DNA of 37,878 nt from the NCBI GenBank assembly GCA_024644085.1, contig JAHELS010000036.1:1-37878 (forward strand), in the 5' to 3' direction. The translations under genes and the position numbers were made by a program. Within the stretch, counting starts at the first letter, position 1. Every line of letters starts with the position of its first letter. Source of the DNA: Rhodopirellula sp. (GTDB taxonomy: Bacteria; Planctomycetota; Planctomycetia; Pirellulales; Pirellulaceae). Under the pieces are notes generated by a model. That model worked only from the letters and a program-made list of their open reading frames with translations, was not told where the DNA came from and did no database searches. Below are positions 1 to 9,088 of this stretch, in pieces.

Positions 1-234
1 CAGGTGATCCCGGGCGACAAGATGCGTGAAGATGTGACGCGATGCCTCCGAGCCGCGATTGTCGGTACGTTCGTTCTGCCACCGCTGATCAGTTTCTACT
101 GTATCTATCTGCTGCTGACTTTGAGTCCCGATGCGTACCGCGTCCGATCTTTGCGGCGACGAATCATTTTTTCGTGGGTCGTCACTATGGTGGCAATCCC
201 GTTGTGGCTGGTGCTCTATCACGAGATGATCTGA
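1..234 (+). CDS. small membrane protein, 5' end possibly outside window
   Basis: The reading frame is open from the first base. The first possible start inside the window is GTG at 4, giving 76 residues, but no ribosome binding site can be judged, so the gene may begin upstream. The protein has two hydrophobic stretches, about residues 17-41 (from IVGTFVLPP to LLLTL) and 54-75 (SWVVTMVAIPLWLVLYH), separated by an arginine-rich loop (RSLRRR), so it looks like a two-helix inner-membrane protein. I do not recognise the family. It converges on the patatin gene, with 24 bases between the two stops. The clear hydrophobic pattern supports real coding, but the short length keeps confidence moderate. 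Confidence 0.5.
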   Translation, partial: QVIPGDKMREDVTRCLRAAIVGTFVLPPLISFYCIYLLLTLSPDAYRVRSLRRRIIFSWVVTMVAIPLWLVLYHEMI

Positions 235-258
235 GCGCCATCGTGGCTGTCGTGCGGA

Positions 259-1203
259 TCAGGCCGCACAGACATCCTCCAAATTGCCGAGAGCGCGATG
301 GCCAGCGAATCGTCCTTCCGCGATCAGCCGCTCCGGTTCGCTGAAGTCGAACCACGCGACGTTCCCGACATCGGGCCGGACGATGACGTCAGCGGCATCG
401 AGCAGGTGCCGACGCATCAGCCGTTCGCAAATGTCATCGACTCGCATCATCACCTCGATCGCGGTATTGCACTCGGCAATCTTTGTGTTGTCCTGGCCGA
501 CGTCGACGGCCAACGTCAAGTCGCTTGCGTAAGACTTCGCGACGAACGTGGGAATCGATTCAATCACTCCGATGTCCGAGAGCAGCATTCCATCCCAGGG
601 GACGGGCGGGAAAATTCCGGGAATCGCAGCCGACGCCCGCACGGCGTCACGGAGGGGACCTTTCTCCAAGACGACGCGTTGCCCCGTCAAAAGATCGACC
701 GCAACAATGCTGAGCGGTATCGGTAAATCGCGAAGATCGACGTCGGGTAATAAGTAGTCGATCGATTCCTGGAGCGGGTGATCCGAAATCAACGAACTAC
801 TCGTCACCGCGCGGGTAAGTTTGCGGTGCGCCTTGAGGTATTTTCGAATTCGCCCGTACCAGGGGAACAATCCGCCGGAGCTCTCCTCGTCGCCCGGTGG
901 TGCGGCGCCGAAGAGAATCTCCTGTTTGAGTTGAAAGATCGGCGAGCGCAGAAGTTCGATCGCTTTCGCCTGCACGCGAAGAATATCTGGATCAGCGGCG
1001 CACATGGCGCCTACCAGACTTCCCATGCTGACTCCAACGATTCGCTCGGTTTGAACTCCTGACTCGCCGATCGATTGCATCACGCCCAAGTGGGCGAGCC
1101 CGCGCGCGCCGCCACCGCCGAGTGCCAAGACGGCACGACGCTGCTTGGCCGAAAGGTCCTCACTTTCCGGCTTGCTAGGAAGAAACAAATTCAAAAGGTT
1201 CAT
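259..1203 (-). CDS. patatin-like phospholipase / lipase
   Basis: Predicted Ser-Asp dyad acyl hydrolase of the patatin (RssA/YchK-like) family, expected to release fatty acids from phospholipids or acylglycerols. The glycine-rich oxyanion loop GGGGARGLAHLG is at about residues 29-40, the nucleophile elbow G-V-S-M-G puts Ser at 59, and the second dyad residue is probably Asp210 in SDIGVIES. Most relatives have D-G-G/A there, so the isoleucine is a small deviation. No signal peptide is seen, which suggests a cytoplasmic protein. ATG at 1203 is chosen because GGAGAG lies five bases upstream; the GTG at 1209 abuts that site. It is the last gene of the leftward beta-oxidation cluster, 84 bases after the acyl-CoA dehydrogenase stop, so it may supply free fatty acids to that pathway. 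Confidence 0.9.
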   Translation of the reverse strand: MNLLNLFLPSKPESEDLSAKQRRAVLALGGGGARGLAHLGVMQSIGESGVQTERIVGVSMGSLVGAMCAADPDILRVQAKAIELLRSPIFQLKQEILFGAAPPGDEESSGGLFPWYGRIRKYLKAHRKLTRAVTSSSLISDHPLQESIDYLLPDVDLRDLPIPLSIVAVDLLTGQRVVLEKGPLRDAVRASAAIPGIFPPVPWDGMLLSDIGVIESIPTFVAKSYASDLTLAVDVGQDNTKIAECNTAIEVMMRVDDICERLMRRHLLDAADVIVRPDVGNVAWFDFSEPERLIAEGRFAGHRALGNLEDVCAA

Positions 1204-1287
1204 CCACACTCTCCAAACATCATCTTGTTGCGTGGCGGCAATGATTGAAAACGGCGTCTCCTTTGCTGTTGACGCGATTCACAGGGG

Positions 1288-3321
1288 CTACTGGTTCTTG
1301 TAAGGCATCAGGATTCCACCGGAGGTGACGTCCTTGAGCTCGTCCCACCCATCGTCTGCGATGCGGCCGCCAAGCTCGGTGACTTGTCGGAAATCACGGT
1401 CGCTGGCCTGGCCACCGGTGATTCTCCATCGCAATTCGCGGCAAATCGTGTCCGCAGCCGAACGAGTCACCTCGTCCGACGAGTCCGCGGCGTACAGACT
1501 GGTCACCAACATCACGATGGCGTTCTGCAGGGTGGATGAGATCACCGACATGCGGCATTGGCGATCGGCCAGCTTCAACTGGTGCTTCCGCATCGTCGCG
1601 CTGATCATGAAGGCGGAGCTTGACAACAGCTTCTGCGCGAATCGGGCGTGAGAGTGCAGCTCGCGCGACATCGACGGCAGCGGTGTCCAGCTCGAACCGG
1701 TCACTCGGCGATGGGCGTACCATTTGGTGTAGTTCATCATCGGGCCGCGTAGCGCCCAAAGATGCGCCGGATTGGCCAGGTTCGGCTGAGCAATTCCCCG
1801 TTCATGCAGCGTGCGCCCGATCGGTTCAAAGAACGCTTTGCCGTGATTCTTGACCAGCGACTTGAAGAAAGCCATGCCGAGCATCTCGCCCTCGCCCTCG
1901 TAGATGCAGGGCGCCAAAAACTCGTGGACGTTGTCGCCGAAAAGATGGCCTTCAAGGAAAGACCGCCCGCCGTGGGTCTTCATGAACAACTCGATTGCAG
2001 CCTCTTTCTGAGCTTCGCTGCCGAAAATCTTCGCGACGATGCATTCCATTTCGCCCCGGTAACCCTGGTCGATCAACCCGGCGCACCATTGCGTCAACGC
2101 ATCGCAGGCCACGATCATGCCGGCCAGGCGGCCGATACGGCGTCGCACCAGTTCGCGGCGCTCGATCGGCTGGCCATAGGTGCAACGGTAACTTGCCCAC
2201 GGCAGCATTTCCGCCATCATCCACCGCATCGTTCCCGCGGCGTTAGCACAAAGCGAGACACGGCCGAGATTCAACCCGTGATAGGCAATCGTCAAGCCAT
2301 CACCGCGAACGGGCGTCAGCAGATTCTCAGCGGGCACGCGGAAATTCTTGAACACAAGCCCGTTGTTGTGTGCTCGACGCAACGCATAGATTCCGTACCG
2401 GTTCAAGTGGAAGCTCTCGTCCTCCTGTTCCGGAAGATCAACAATCAGAACGCTCGGCACGTCGTCGATCATGCAGACCAGACCAATCGTACGTCCGGGA
2501 ACGGCGTTGGTGATGAACAGCTTTTCGCCGTTGACGACGTAATGATCGCCATCGAGGACCGCGGTTGTTTTCAGTGCCGTCAGGTCGCTGCCCGCTCCCG
2601 GCTCGGTGAGCGCGAAGGCCGAGAGCCGGGTCCCGTCACCCAACTTCGGCAGGAAACGTTGTTTCTGCTCCGGCGAGCCAAATGACCGCACAGGATCGAC
2701 CGCGCCAATGCAACCATGTACCGATGCAAGTCCGGCGACCGTCGGGTCGATCGTTGCCATTTGCGTGATCATGTGCGCGAATTGGCGCATCGACGCGCCA
2801 GCGCCGCCGTAATTCGCATCGACCAGCAATCCCCAGTATCCAGCGTCGCCGAGTTCACCGAGCACCTGGTCGGTGATCTTGCCGGCGTCATTGATCAGTG
2901 TGCCGCCGTCGCGGTGCGAGCGAACGACATTCAGCGACTTACGTACGACGCGGGAAACATCCTCGGACTCAACGTGCGAAGAACACTGGAACAATTCCGT
3001 CGAGACTTTGCTGTCCCATACTGCCCGGTGCGCTGGACTGTTGACCGTTTGGTACTGCGGTGCGAAGAGGTCCTCGACCTGATCGTCCGCCGTATCAACG
3101 ACTCCGGTCCGCCGGGCTTCGTCGGCCGATGCACCGCCGAGCCGCAGCGCGACTTCAGCAAACGATTCACCGTTCGACTCGACGGTCTTTTCGGATGTCT
3201 CGGTAGGATGATTTTTGGTCTTTTCCTGTTCCATGCTTTCTGAACCGGTTTGAGAAACGGGTGCCGACGATGATTCGCCCGATACCGAATTTGAATGATT
3301 CGTGTTGTATTCAAGACTCAT
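1288..3321 (-). CDS. acyl-CoA dehydrogenase with long N-terminal extension
   Basis: FAD-dependent acyl-CoA dehydrogenase, first oxidation step of fatty-acid beta-oxidation (acyl-CoA to trans-2-enoyl-CoA). The 677-residue chain starts with about 100 residues rich in Ser, Thr, Glu and Asn and without an obvious fold. The ACAD core follows, with the signature [20 protein letters not shown] near 240, the [10 protein letters not shown] strand near 266, and IYEGEGEM near 475 carrying the expected catalytic Glu. A helical C-terminal region of about 150 residues extends beyond the core, as in very-long-chain ACADs and the planctomycete/Myxococcus FadE group. Usual short-chain enzymes have about 380 residues. 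The gene lies 65 bases after the bifunctional enzyme gene and shares its direction. The chain-length preference cannot be read from sequence. Confidence 0.93.
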   Translation of the reverse strand: MSLEYNTNHSNSVSGESSSAPVSQTGSESMEQEKTKNHPTETSEKTVESNGESFAEVALRLGGASADEARRTGVVDTADDQVEDLFAPQYQTVNSPAHRAVWDSKVSTELFQCSSHVESEDVSRVVRKSLNVVRSHRDGGTLINDAGKITDQVLGELGDAGYWGLLVDANYGGAGASMRQFAHMITQMATIDPTVAGLASVHGCIGAVDPVRSFGSPEQKQRFLPKLGDGTRLSAFALTEPGAGSDLTALKTTAVLDGDHYVVNGEKLFITNAVPGRTIGLVCMIDDVPSVLIVDLPEQEDESFHLNRYGIYALRRAHNNGLVFKNFRVPAENLLTPVRGDGLTIAYHGLNLGRVSLCANAAGTMRWMMAEMLPWASYRCTYGQPIERRELVRRRIGRLAGMIVACDALTQWCAGLIDQGYRGEMECIVAKIFGSEAQKEAAIELFMKTHGGRSFLEGHLFGDNVHEFLAPCIYEGEGEMLGMAFFKSLVKNHGKAFFEPIGRTLHERGIAQPNLANPAHLWALRGPMMNYTKWYAHRRVTGSSWTPLPSMSRELHSHARFAQKLLSSSAFMISATMRKHQLKLADRQCRMSVISSTLQNAIVMLVTSLYAADSSDEVTRSAADTICRELRWRITGGQASDRDFRQVTELGGRIADDGWDELKDVTSGGILMPYKNQ

Positions 3322-3386
3322 GTGATGATCTCCTTTGATGTCCCTGCTGTTCTTCCATTGTTAATGCTCTGGCGGCCCGAACGCAT

Positions 3387-5588
3387 TCACGACGACGAAG
3401 CATATTGCTGCGTCGTGTCACCTTCGCCGAAGAAACTTTCGCCCCGGTTTGACATTTCGACCAATTGTTTGGGGGGTGCAAAACGATCGCCAAGTTTCTC
3501 ACTCAGGCGGTTCAGGTTGCCGGTTACTTGCGCGAGACCAATTGAGTCAATCACGTGCAATGGTCCGCCGCGATGCGGGGCAAAGCCGGTGCCGAGCACC
3601 ATGGCCAGATCGATCGCCCAGGGTTCCTTCACGATTCCCTCTTCGTGGCACCGCACCGCCTCGGCCAGCATTGGATAGACCAGACGCCGCTGAATCGCCG
3701 TGAGAGAGTCCTCGAGAAAATCGTTTCCGAGATCCGCCGGTTTCGCCGCGGCGTCCGCGAAAGGAATGTCGGCCGCGTCGCCCCGCTTGCCTTTTCGGTA
3801 GCGGTAAAAACCGGTACCCGCTTTGCGTCCGAGATGTCCTTTTTCGACCATCGACTGCAACTTTTCGACCACCGGGGCTACACCGGGCAGAATCCCGTCA
3901 AGCGAACCAGCAACGTGCGCGGCGACGTCGATTCCTACCTGGTCGAGCAGCTGCAGCGGTCCCATCGGCATCCCGAATCGTTTGACCTGCTTGTCCATTT
4001 TTGCCACATCGTGACCCTCGGCGACCATCAGCACGGCTTCGCCGAGATAGGGAAACAGCACACGGTTGACCAGGAATCCGGGCGAATCCGAAGTCACAAT
4101 CGGCGTCTTTCCGAGAGCTTTGACAAAGGCAACCAATCGAGTAATCGTTGCATCATCGGTATCGGCTGCCTTGACGACCTCGACCAATTCCATGCGGTGA
4201 ACCGGGTTGAAAAAATGCAAACCCGCAACTTGCTTTGGTCGCTTGGTCGCCGCCGCCATCCGCGTGACCGACAACGAGGATGTGTTGCTTGCGAGGATGG
4301 CCGAGTTCTGAACGACCTTGTCCAGCGTCGCGAACACCTGGTCCTTGATGTCCTCTCGCTCGACCACCGCCTCGACGACCAGGTCGCAACTCGCCAGGGA
4401 GGCGTCGTCGCAGCTGTACGAGACTTTCGCGAGCAGGTCGCTTCGTTGTTGGGAATCCCAGTCTTTGCGGCGGGCAAAGTCATCGACCAACTTTTCGATC
4501 CGTTTACGTCCCGCCTGGGCAGCCTCGTCGTTGATCTCTTTCATCACAACGTCGTAGCCACGCACCGCGGCCAATTGACCGATTCCCGCACCCATCGCGC
4601 CGGCGCCTACGACGCCGACCGTTCGAATGGGTGTTTCGTGAACCGCAGATCCGATTTCCGCGGACCAGGTCGACAAACTGCGGGCGCGTTCCCTCGAGAA
4701 AAAGAGTCCCAACAGATTGCGGCACGTCGGTGTTGCCAACAGATCGACGAATTCGTTTCGCTCGCACAGGAACCCGTCGGGGCCTTTTTCGTATCCGAGT
4801 CGGACCGCCCTGAGTGCCGCTGAGAGAGCCGGATAATGCTTCACTTTCGATGCGATCGATCGCCCGGTCATTCGGAAAATTATCGAACGCCCGAGGCTGG
4901 TCGATTCGAGTGCCCGTTGCCACAGCGGGCGACGCGAGCTGGGACCGGCGACGTTCTCGTGCAGTGCGTCATCAATGAAAGAGGGTAGCTTTTGTTCCCA
5001 GTGGTCCGGCTTGATGGCCACGTCGACCAGTCCGATCTTGAGTGCATCGCCGGCGTTGAGATGCTTGCCGGTCAAGATCAACGGCAAGGCGTTACCTAGA
5101 CCGACGATCCGCGGCAAACGCTGCGTACCTCCCCAGCCGGGAATCAATCCGAGTTTGATCTCAGGTAATCCGATCTTGGTCGAGCTGTTGTCGCGGGCGA
5201 CCCGATATTTACAGGCGAGCGCCAATTCCAGTCCGCCACCGAGACAGGGGCCATGAATGACCGCCATCGTTGGCATCGAGAGCCATTCAATTCTCTGAAA
5301 GAGGGTTTGGCCGCTTTCGATCACCCGCATCGCGTGACTGGCCGATTCAATCTCGGCGATGGCATTCACGTCGGCACCGGCCAGGAATCCGCTTTCTTTC
5401 CCGCTCTGGAAGATCACAAGCTTGACTTCAGCGGTGCTGTTTTCCAGTTCGTGAACGATCTGGTCAAGCTCCGACATCACCTCGCGATTGAGAATGTTCA
5501 GCGGACGGCCGGGCACGTCCAACGTGACCGTCGTAACACCGCGGTCATCTGTGACCACATCAAAGTTGTTGTAGGGTTTCTTATTCAT
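3387..5588 (-). CDS. fadJ: fatty-acid oxidation complex alpha subunit (enoyl-CoA hydratase / 3-hydroxyacyl-CoA dehydrogenase)
   Basis: Bifunctional enzyme for beta-oxidation steps two and three. The N-terminal crotonase half has the oxyanion-hole strand SGFLAGADVNAI (about 66-77), CLGGGLELALAC with Glu121, and GLPEIKLGLIPGWGGTQRLP (about 140-159). The dehydrogenase half begins near 345 with the NAD-binding loop GVVGAGAMGAGIG, followed by NTSSLSVT and HFFNPVHRMELVEVV. The protein is 733 residues, the normal FadB/FadJ size. The frame is open further upstream to 5663, but ATG at 5588 matches the family N-terminus and has an AAGGA site about eight bases before it. That site lies in the end of the thiolase gene, whose stop is only four bases from this start, so translational coupling is likely. 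Whether it is FadB-like or FadJ-like is not certain. Confidence 0.95.
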   Translation of the reverse strand: MNKKPYNNFDVVTDDRGVTTVTLDVPGRPLNILNREVMSELDQIVHELENSTAEVKLVIFQSGKESGFLAGADVNAIAEIESASHAMRVIESGQTLFQRIEWLSMPTMAVIHGPCLGGGLELALACKYRVARDNSSTKIGLPEIKLGLIPGWGGTQRLPRIVGLGNALPLILTGKHLNAGDALKIGLVDVAIKPDHWEQKLPSFIDDALHENVAGPSSRRPLWQRALESTSLGRSIIFRMTGRSIASKVKHYPALSAALRAVRLGYEKGPDGFLCERNEFVDLLATPTCRNLLGLFFSRERARSLSTWSAEIGSAVHETPIRTVGVVGAGAMGAGIGQLAAVRGYDVVMKEINDEAAQAGRKRIEKLVDDFARRKDWDSQQRSDLLAKVSYSCDDASLASCDLVVEAVVEREDIKDQVFATLDKVVQNSAILASNTSSLSVTRMAAATKRPKQVAGLHFFNPVHRMELVEVVKAADTDDATITRLVAFVKALGKTPIVTSDSPGFLVNRVLFPYLGEAVLMVAEGHDVAKMDKQVKRFGMPMGPLQLLDQVGIDVAAHVAGSLDGILPGVAPVVEKLQSMVEKGHLGRKAGTGFYRYRKGKRGDAADIPFADAAAKPADLGNDFLEDSLTAIQRRLVYPMLAEAVRCHEEGIVKEPWAIDLAMVLGTGFAPHRGGPLHVIDSIGLAQVTGNLNRLSEKLGDRFAPPKQLVEMSNRGESFFGEGDTTQQYASSS

Positions 5589-5592
5589 CGCG

Positions 5593-6882
5593 TTATTCCT
5601 TTTCAGTTTCGACAACCATCGCAAAGCCCTGTCCGCCGCCGACGCACAAAGTCGCAAGGCCACGGCGTTTCCCCGCCGCTTTGAGCGCCCGCAGCAGCGT
5701 CAGGACCAAACGGGTGCCGGTTGTGCCCACGGGATGCCCCAGAGCAATGGCACCGCCGTGAACGTTCAATCGATCTGGAGGGATCTCGCCGACCGCGGAG
5801 GACATCCCCAGTTCCTTTTCCGCAAACTCGTTCGAGGCGAAGGCCTTTTCGCAGGCGATCACCTGGGCCGCGAAGGCTTCGTTGATCTCGATCAAATCGA
5901 AATCGCTGATCGAAAGCCCGGTTTGTTTCAGCAGCTTGGCGGTTGCGTAAACCGGTCCGAGGCCCATCCGCGAGGGCGCACAACCGGCGATCGCACTGGC
6001 GGTGATGTACCCCAGAGGCGGCGAATTGAAACGACCAACGTCATCGGGCGAGGCCAACACGAGCGCCGCGGCTCCATCGGTCAGCGGGCAACTGTTTCCG
6101 GCGGTAACGGTCCCGTCGGAATCGAAGATCGGCCGAAGCTTTGCCAAGGCCTCCATCGATTGGCCGTAACGGATGCCATTGTCCTTTTCGACCTTGCCTC
6201 CGCGGGCGTCGACATTGACGATTTCGCCCGAGAGGAAGCACTCGGTTTGGGCAGCTTCGGCTTTGTGGTGGCTTTCCATCGCAAAACGGTCCTGCTGTTC
6301 GCGCGTGATCGCAAATTCGTCGGCGAGCACCTCCGCAGTCTGGCCCATGTTCAAACCGGAAACCGGATCGGTCAGACCCAATTCGATCCCGATCACCGGC
6401 TTGAAATGACGAGGGCGGAACGAAGCAAGCGTTTTCAGTTTTTGCATCATCGTTTTCGAACGAGCCAGGGCCAGCCAGCGGCGGGTGGCTTCGGGACCGA
6501 CGAGCATTGGAATGTTCGACATCGATTCAGTGCCGCCGACGATGGCGACTTTGGCACGTCCCTGATTGATCGCCTGCCAACCGCCGAGGATCGACTCCAT
6601 ACCGGAAGCACAATTGCGATTGACCGTGTGGGCGATCCGGTCGATCGGCAAATCCGCTTTGAGCGCGATCACCCTGGCAACGTTGGCGGCATCGGGTGGA
6701 CCGGCAACGTTGCCCATCACCACCTCGTCGATATCGTTTGCATTGAGACCGCTGCGGCGCAACGCGTCCAGCAGTGCGATCCGTCCAAGTTCCACGGCTG
6801 AAACGTCACGGAGATCCGTGAACGCTTTTGCAAACGGCGTCCTCGCACCGGATACCACCGCGATGGGTTGTGAATTGTTCAT
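5593..6882 (-). CDS. fadI: acetyl-CoA C-acyltransferase (3-ketoacyl-CoA thiolase)
   Basis: Thiolytic cleavage of 3-ketoacyl-CoA, last step of the beta-oxidation cycle, and expected partner of the downstream hydratase/dehydrogenase in a trifunctional complex. The active-site cysteine is Cys91 in NRNCASGMES. The C-terminal half carries NEAFAAQ, NVHGGAIALGHPVGTTG with the catalytic His, and LCVGGGQG with the second Cys. The 429-residue length fits FadI/FadA-type thiolases. The start ATG shares one base with the TGA stop of the acyl-CoA synthetase gene (TGATG at 6880-6884), indicating coupled translation. An acetoacetyl-CoA thiolase role cannot be excluded by motifs alone, but the operon context argues for beta-oxidation. 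Confidence 0.95.
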   Translation of the reverse strand: MNNSQPIAVVSGARTPFAKAFTDLRDVSAVELGRIALLDALRRSGLNANDIDEVVMGNVAGPPDAANVARVIALKADLPIDRIAHTVNRNCASGMESILGGWQAINQGRAKVAIVGGTESMSNIPMLVGPEATRRWLALARSKTMMQKLKTLASFRPRHFKPVIGIELGLTDPVSGLNMGQTAEVLADEFAITREQQDRFAMESHHKAEAAQTECFLSGEIVNVDARGGKVEKDNGIRYGQSMEALAKLRPIFDSDGTVTAGNSCPLTDGAAALVLASPDDVGRFNSPPLGYITASAIAGCAPSRMGLGPVYATAKLLKQTGLSISDFDLIEINEAFAAQVIACEKAFASNEFAEKELGMSSAVGEIPPDRLNVHGGAIALGHPVGTTGTRLVLTLLRALKAAGKRRGLATLCVGGGQGFAMVVETEKE

Positions 6883-8660
6883 CAGTTCGCCTCCATTGTT
6901 GCATCATCGGTAGAGATCTCCGCGGCGTTGGCCTCGCGTAATTCGCGGCGAATCACTTTGCCGAGGAAGTTTCGCGGCAGATCGCCAATGCACCGCTCGA
7001 AAATCCGCGGTTGTTTGTGTTTGGAAAGGTGTTCGTTGCAATATTCGTGCAGACGTTTTTCGTCCCAGGGAACGCCGGGTTTCATGACCACGTGAGCCTT
7101 GACGATCTCGCCTCTCTTTTCATCGGGATGCCCGACGACGGCTGCGTCCGCAACACCTTCAGCTTCGCGCAGAACCGCTTCGACTTCGCTTGGATAAACG
7201 TTGTAACCCGATGTGATGATCAAGTCCTTTTTGCGACCGACGATGCGGTAGTAACCGTCGGGTTCCTCCACCGCCAGGTCACCGGTGTGAAGCCAGCCCA
7301 TCCGAATCGCCTGGCTGGTCGCCTGGGGATCATTCCAATATCCGAGCATGACTTGCGGACCCCGAATCGTCAGTTCGCCGACCTCGCCATCGCGAACCGC
7401 CGTTACACCATCGGCGTTGTCGACGATCTTGCACTGAGTTTCGGGAAGCGGCAGACCGATCGTGCCGTAGCGAGGCTCCTGGTAGAGGTGACCGACGTGA
7501 GTCACCGGCGAGGTTTCGCTCAGGCCATAGCCCTCGACAACCAATGCCCCGGTGTGCCGGGCAAACTCGCTGCCGACCGCTTCCTCAAGCGGCGCTCCAC
7601 CCGAGATGACCCAACGAAGTCCGGTGATCTTGGGGCGGTGGGAACGGAAACGCTCGTTCATCGCCACCAGCATTGCCGGCACAGCGTGAAATACCGAAGG
7701 TTGGTGTTGCTCGAGCAAACGAATGACTTGTCGCGTGTTGAACCGATGATGAAGAATCAGCGTCGCACCCATCGCGGCACCGCCCATGACCGTTGCCGAC
7801 ATTCCATAGCTGTGGAAAAACGGAAGTACGGCCAACATTGATTGCTCGCCGAACGTGCGTTCGGTCCATTCGTATTGCTGCCAGGCGTTGGCCACCATGT
7901 TGGTGTGGCTGAGAGTGACCGCCTTGGGTGAACCCGTGGTTCCACCCGTGGGCAGAATGTAGGCAGGATCACGCGCCGGCTTGATCGAAATTGGTTGCCA
8001 GCAGCGATCCGTTTTGTTGAATTCGTCCCAGAACCATCGGCAACGTTCGGTCGTCGGCAACGTCCAGTGTCCGGTACGGCTGCGCCGAGCCCACAAGTAA
8101 CCGATCTGGTACAGCGATGGCAAATGCTCGCGAATCGACACCATCAACGATTGCACGTCGGTGTTGTCGTCGGTGTTGACCATGTGCGACAACATGTCGA
8201 GACAAACGACGAAGTGACAGTTGGTCTTCTTCAGCAGTGACTGGACTTCTGCGGCAACCATCAGGGGGCTGATGGCAATCGCCACGCCGCCTGCTCGCCA
8301 GATCGCATTGGCCGCGATGATGTATTCAGGCACGTTGGGCAGCAGGATGCCGACGCGGTCGCCCGGACGCACGCCGAGCCTTTGAAGCATCGCCGCGGCC
8401 CGAACCGAATCTCGGTTCAGCTCCGCGTAACTCCAACGGCGATCACCGTAAATTAACGCCGTGCGGTCGGGGAGCTGCTCCCCAGCATGCTGGAGCAGGG
8501 CAAACGCCGGGACGTCATGGTAAGAGGTGATTCCCTGCGGCGCCGTGGCGTCCTTTGCCGCTTCGTTGACCTCTCCTTTGGAGCCAGACTTCGAATCGGA
8601 ACCGGCATCGACCGACTTGTCCGGGGGTCGATTGTTTTGTCCATCGAGCAGAAAACCCAT
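6882..8660 (-). CDS. fadD: long-chain acyl-CoA synthetase (AMP-forming)
   Basis: Activates free fatty acids to acyl-CoA through an acyl-adenylate. It has the ANL-superfamily motifs: the P-loop-like PTGGTTGSPKAV, GYGLSETSPVTHVG, the hinge-region GWLHTGDLAVEEPDGYYRIV with GRKKDLII, and the C-terminal lysine motif PRNFLGKVIRREL. It has 592 residues from ATG at 8660, chosen because a strong GGGAGG site (8667-8672) lies six bases upstream; the frame is open to 8690. The first 45 residues are a polar, low-complexity leader before the usual N-terminal domain. This is the first gene of the five-gene leftward operon. Other acyl- or aryl-CoA ligases share these motifs, so the substrate is assigned from the neighbours. 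Confidence 0.92.
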   Translation of the reverse strand: MGFLLDGQNNRPPDKSVDAGSDSKSGSKGEVNEAAKDATAPQGITSYHDVPAFALLQHAGEQLPDRTALIYGDRRWSYAELNRDSVRAAAMLQRLGVRPGDRVGILLPNVPEYIIAANAIWRAGGVAIAISPLMVAAEVQSLLKKTNCHFVVCLDMLSHMVNTDDNTDVQSLMVSIREHLPSLYQIGYLWARRSRTGHWTLPTTERCRWFWDEFNKTDRCWQPISIKPARDPAYILPTGGTTGSPKAVTLSHTNMVANAWQQYEWTERTFGEQSMLAVLPFFHSYGMSATVMGGAAMGATLILHHRFNTRQVIRLLEQHQPSVFHAVPAMLVAMNERFRSHRPKITGLRWVISGGAPLEEAVGSEFARHTGALVVEGYGLSETSPVTHVGHLYQEPRYGTIGLPLPETQCKIVDNADGVTAVRDGEVGELTIRGPQVMLGYWNDPQATSQAIRMGWLHTGDLAVEEPDGYYRIVGRKKDLIITSGYNVYPSEVEAVLREAEGVADAAVVGHPDEKRGEIVKAHVVMKPGVPWDEKRLHEYCNEHLSKHKQPRIFERCIGDLPRNFLGKVIRRELREANAAEISTDDATMEAN

Positions 8661-8666
8661 CGTGGT

Positions 8667-8672
8667 CCTCCC
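8667..8672 (-). promoter_or_regulatory. strong Shine-Dalgarno site for the acyl-CoA synthetase gene
   Basis: GGGAGG on the minus strand, six bases before the ATG at 8660. It decides between this start and the upstream in-frame codon at 8690. Confidence 0.75.
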
Positions 8673-8925
8673 AACACCGAAGTAATCCATCCTTAGGTGA
8701 TCGCGGTCTCACTGCTTCATCAGTGAAAAATCCCGCGTCCCTGATTCAATCGGCGAACCAGGCGGCTTTGGGATGCCAGATTGCCGACGTGGGCTGTCGG
8801 CTCGAGCCAGCCAATGACTGTCTATGGAAAAGGAAACATGGTCCCCGGGCCTGGAACCCAAGCCGGGTACACAGGAAGAGAGCGGAGAACCGAGCCGAAA
8901 TTCGCTCCCTCACCGCGTGCAGACA

Positions 8926-8955
8926 ATTCTACGTCGAGAACTCCCAAAGGGTCAA
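8926..8955 (-). promoter_or_regulatory. sigma70-like promoter for the beta-oxidation operon
   Basis: On the minus strand, TTGACC (8950-8955) and TAGAAT (8926-8931) each match five of six consensus positions and are 18 bases apart. Transcription would begin near 8919, giving a leader of about 260 bases before the acyl-CoA synthetase start. The surrounding 8940-9000 stretch is clearly more AT-rich than the coding DNA. The rest of 8661-9088 holds no gene that I can support. Confidence 0.5.
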
Positions 8956-9021
8956 CGAATTTCCCTTAAAATTCCCTAAAGTGGTTTTATCTCTCGTTAA
9001 GCCGGTTTGGTCATTTGGGCA

Positions 9022-9039
9022 TTGTGAGGAAAATCACAA
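9022..9039. promoter_or_regulatory. CRP/FNR-family-like operator palindrome
   Basis: TTGTGA-N6-TCACAA, a perfect 18-base inverted repeat containing the textbook CRP half-sites TGTGA and TCACA with the normal six-base spacer. It lies between the dprA stop and the putative fad-operon promoter, centred about 111 bases upstream of the predicted start of transcription. It is not followed by a T-run on either strand, so an intrinsic terminator is unlikely. The regulator is unknown. Confidence 0.5.
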
Positions 9040-9088
9040 GACGCTTTGAGTCGCGTGATTTCCTTTCCAGCGTATCGGCGGGGCGTGG

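Noticed and set aside
3555-4823. 422-codon plus-strand ORF opposite the FadJ-type gene
   Set aside because: It lies entirely antisense to a gene with clear family motifs, has no recognisable domain, and has a composition typical of the shadow of high-GC coding DNA. The same applies to the ORFs at 1762-2685, 5734-6801 and 7011-7841.
9022-9039. Intrinsic terminator of dprA
   Set aside because: The arms are only six bases, AT-rich, and not followed by a T-run on the dprA strand. The TGTGA-N6-TCACA form fits an operator better.
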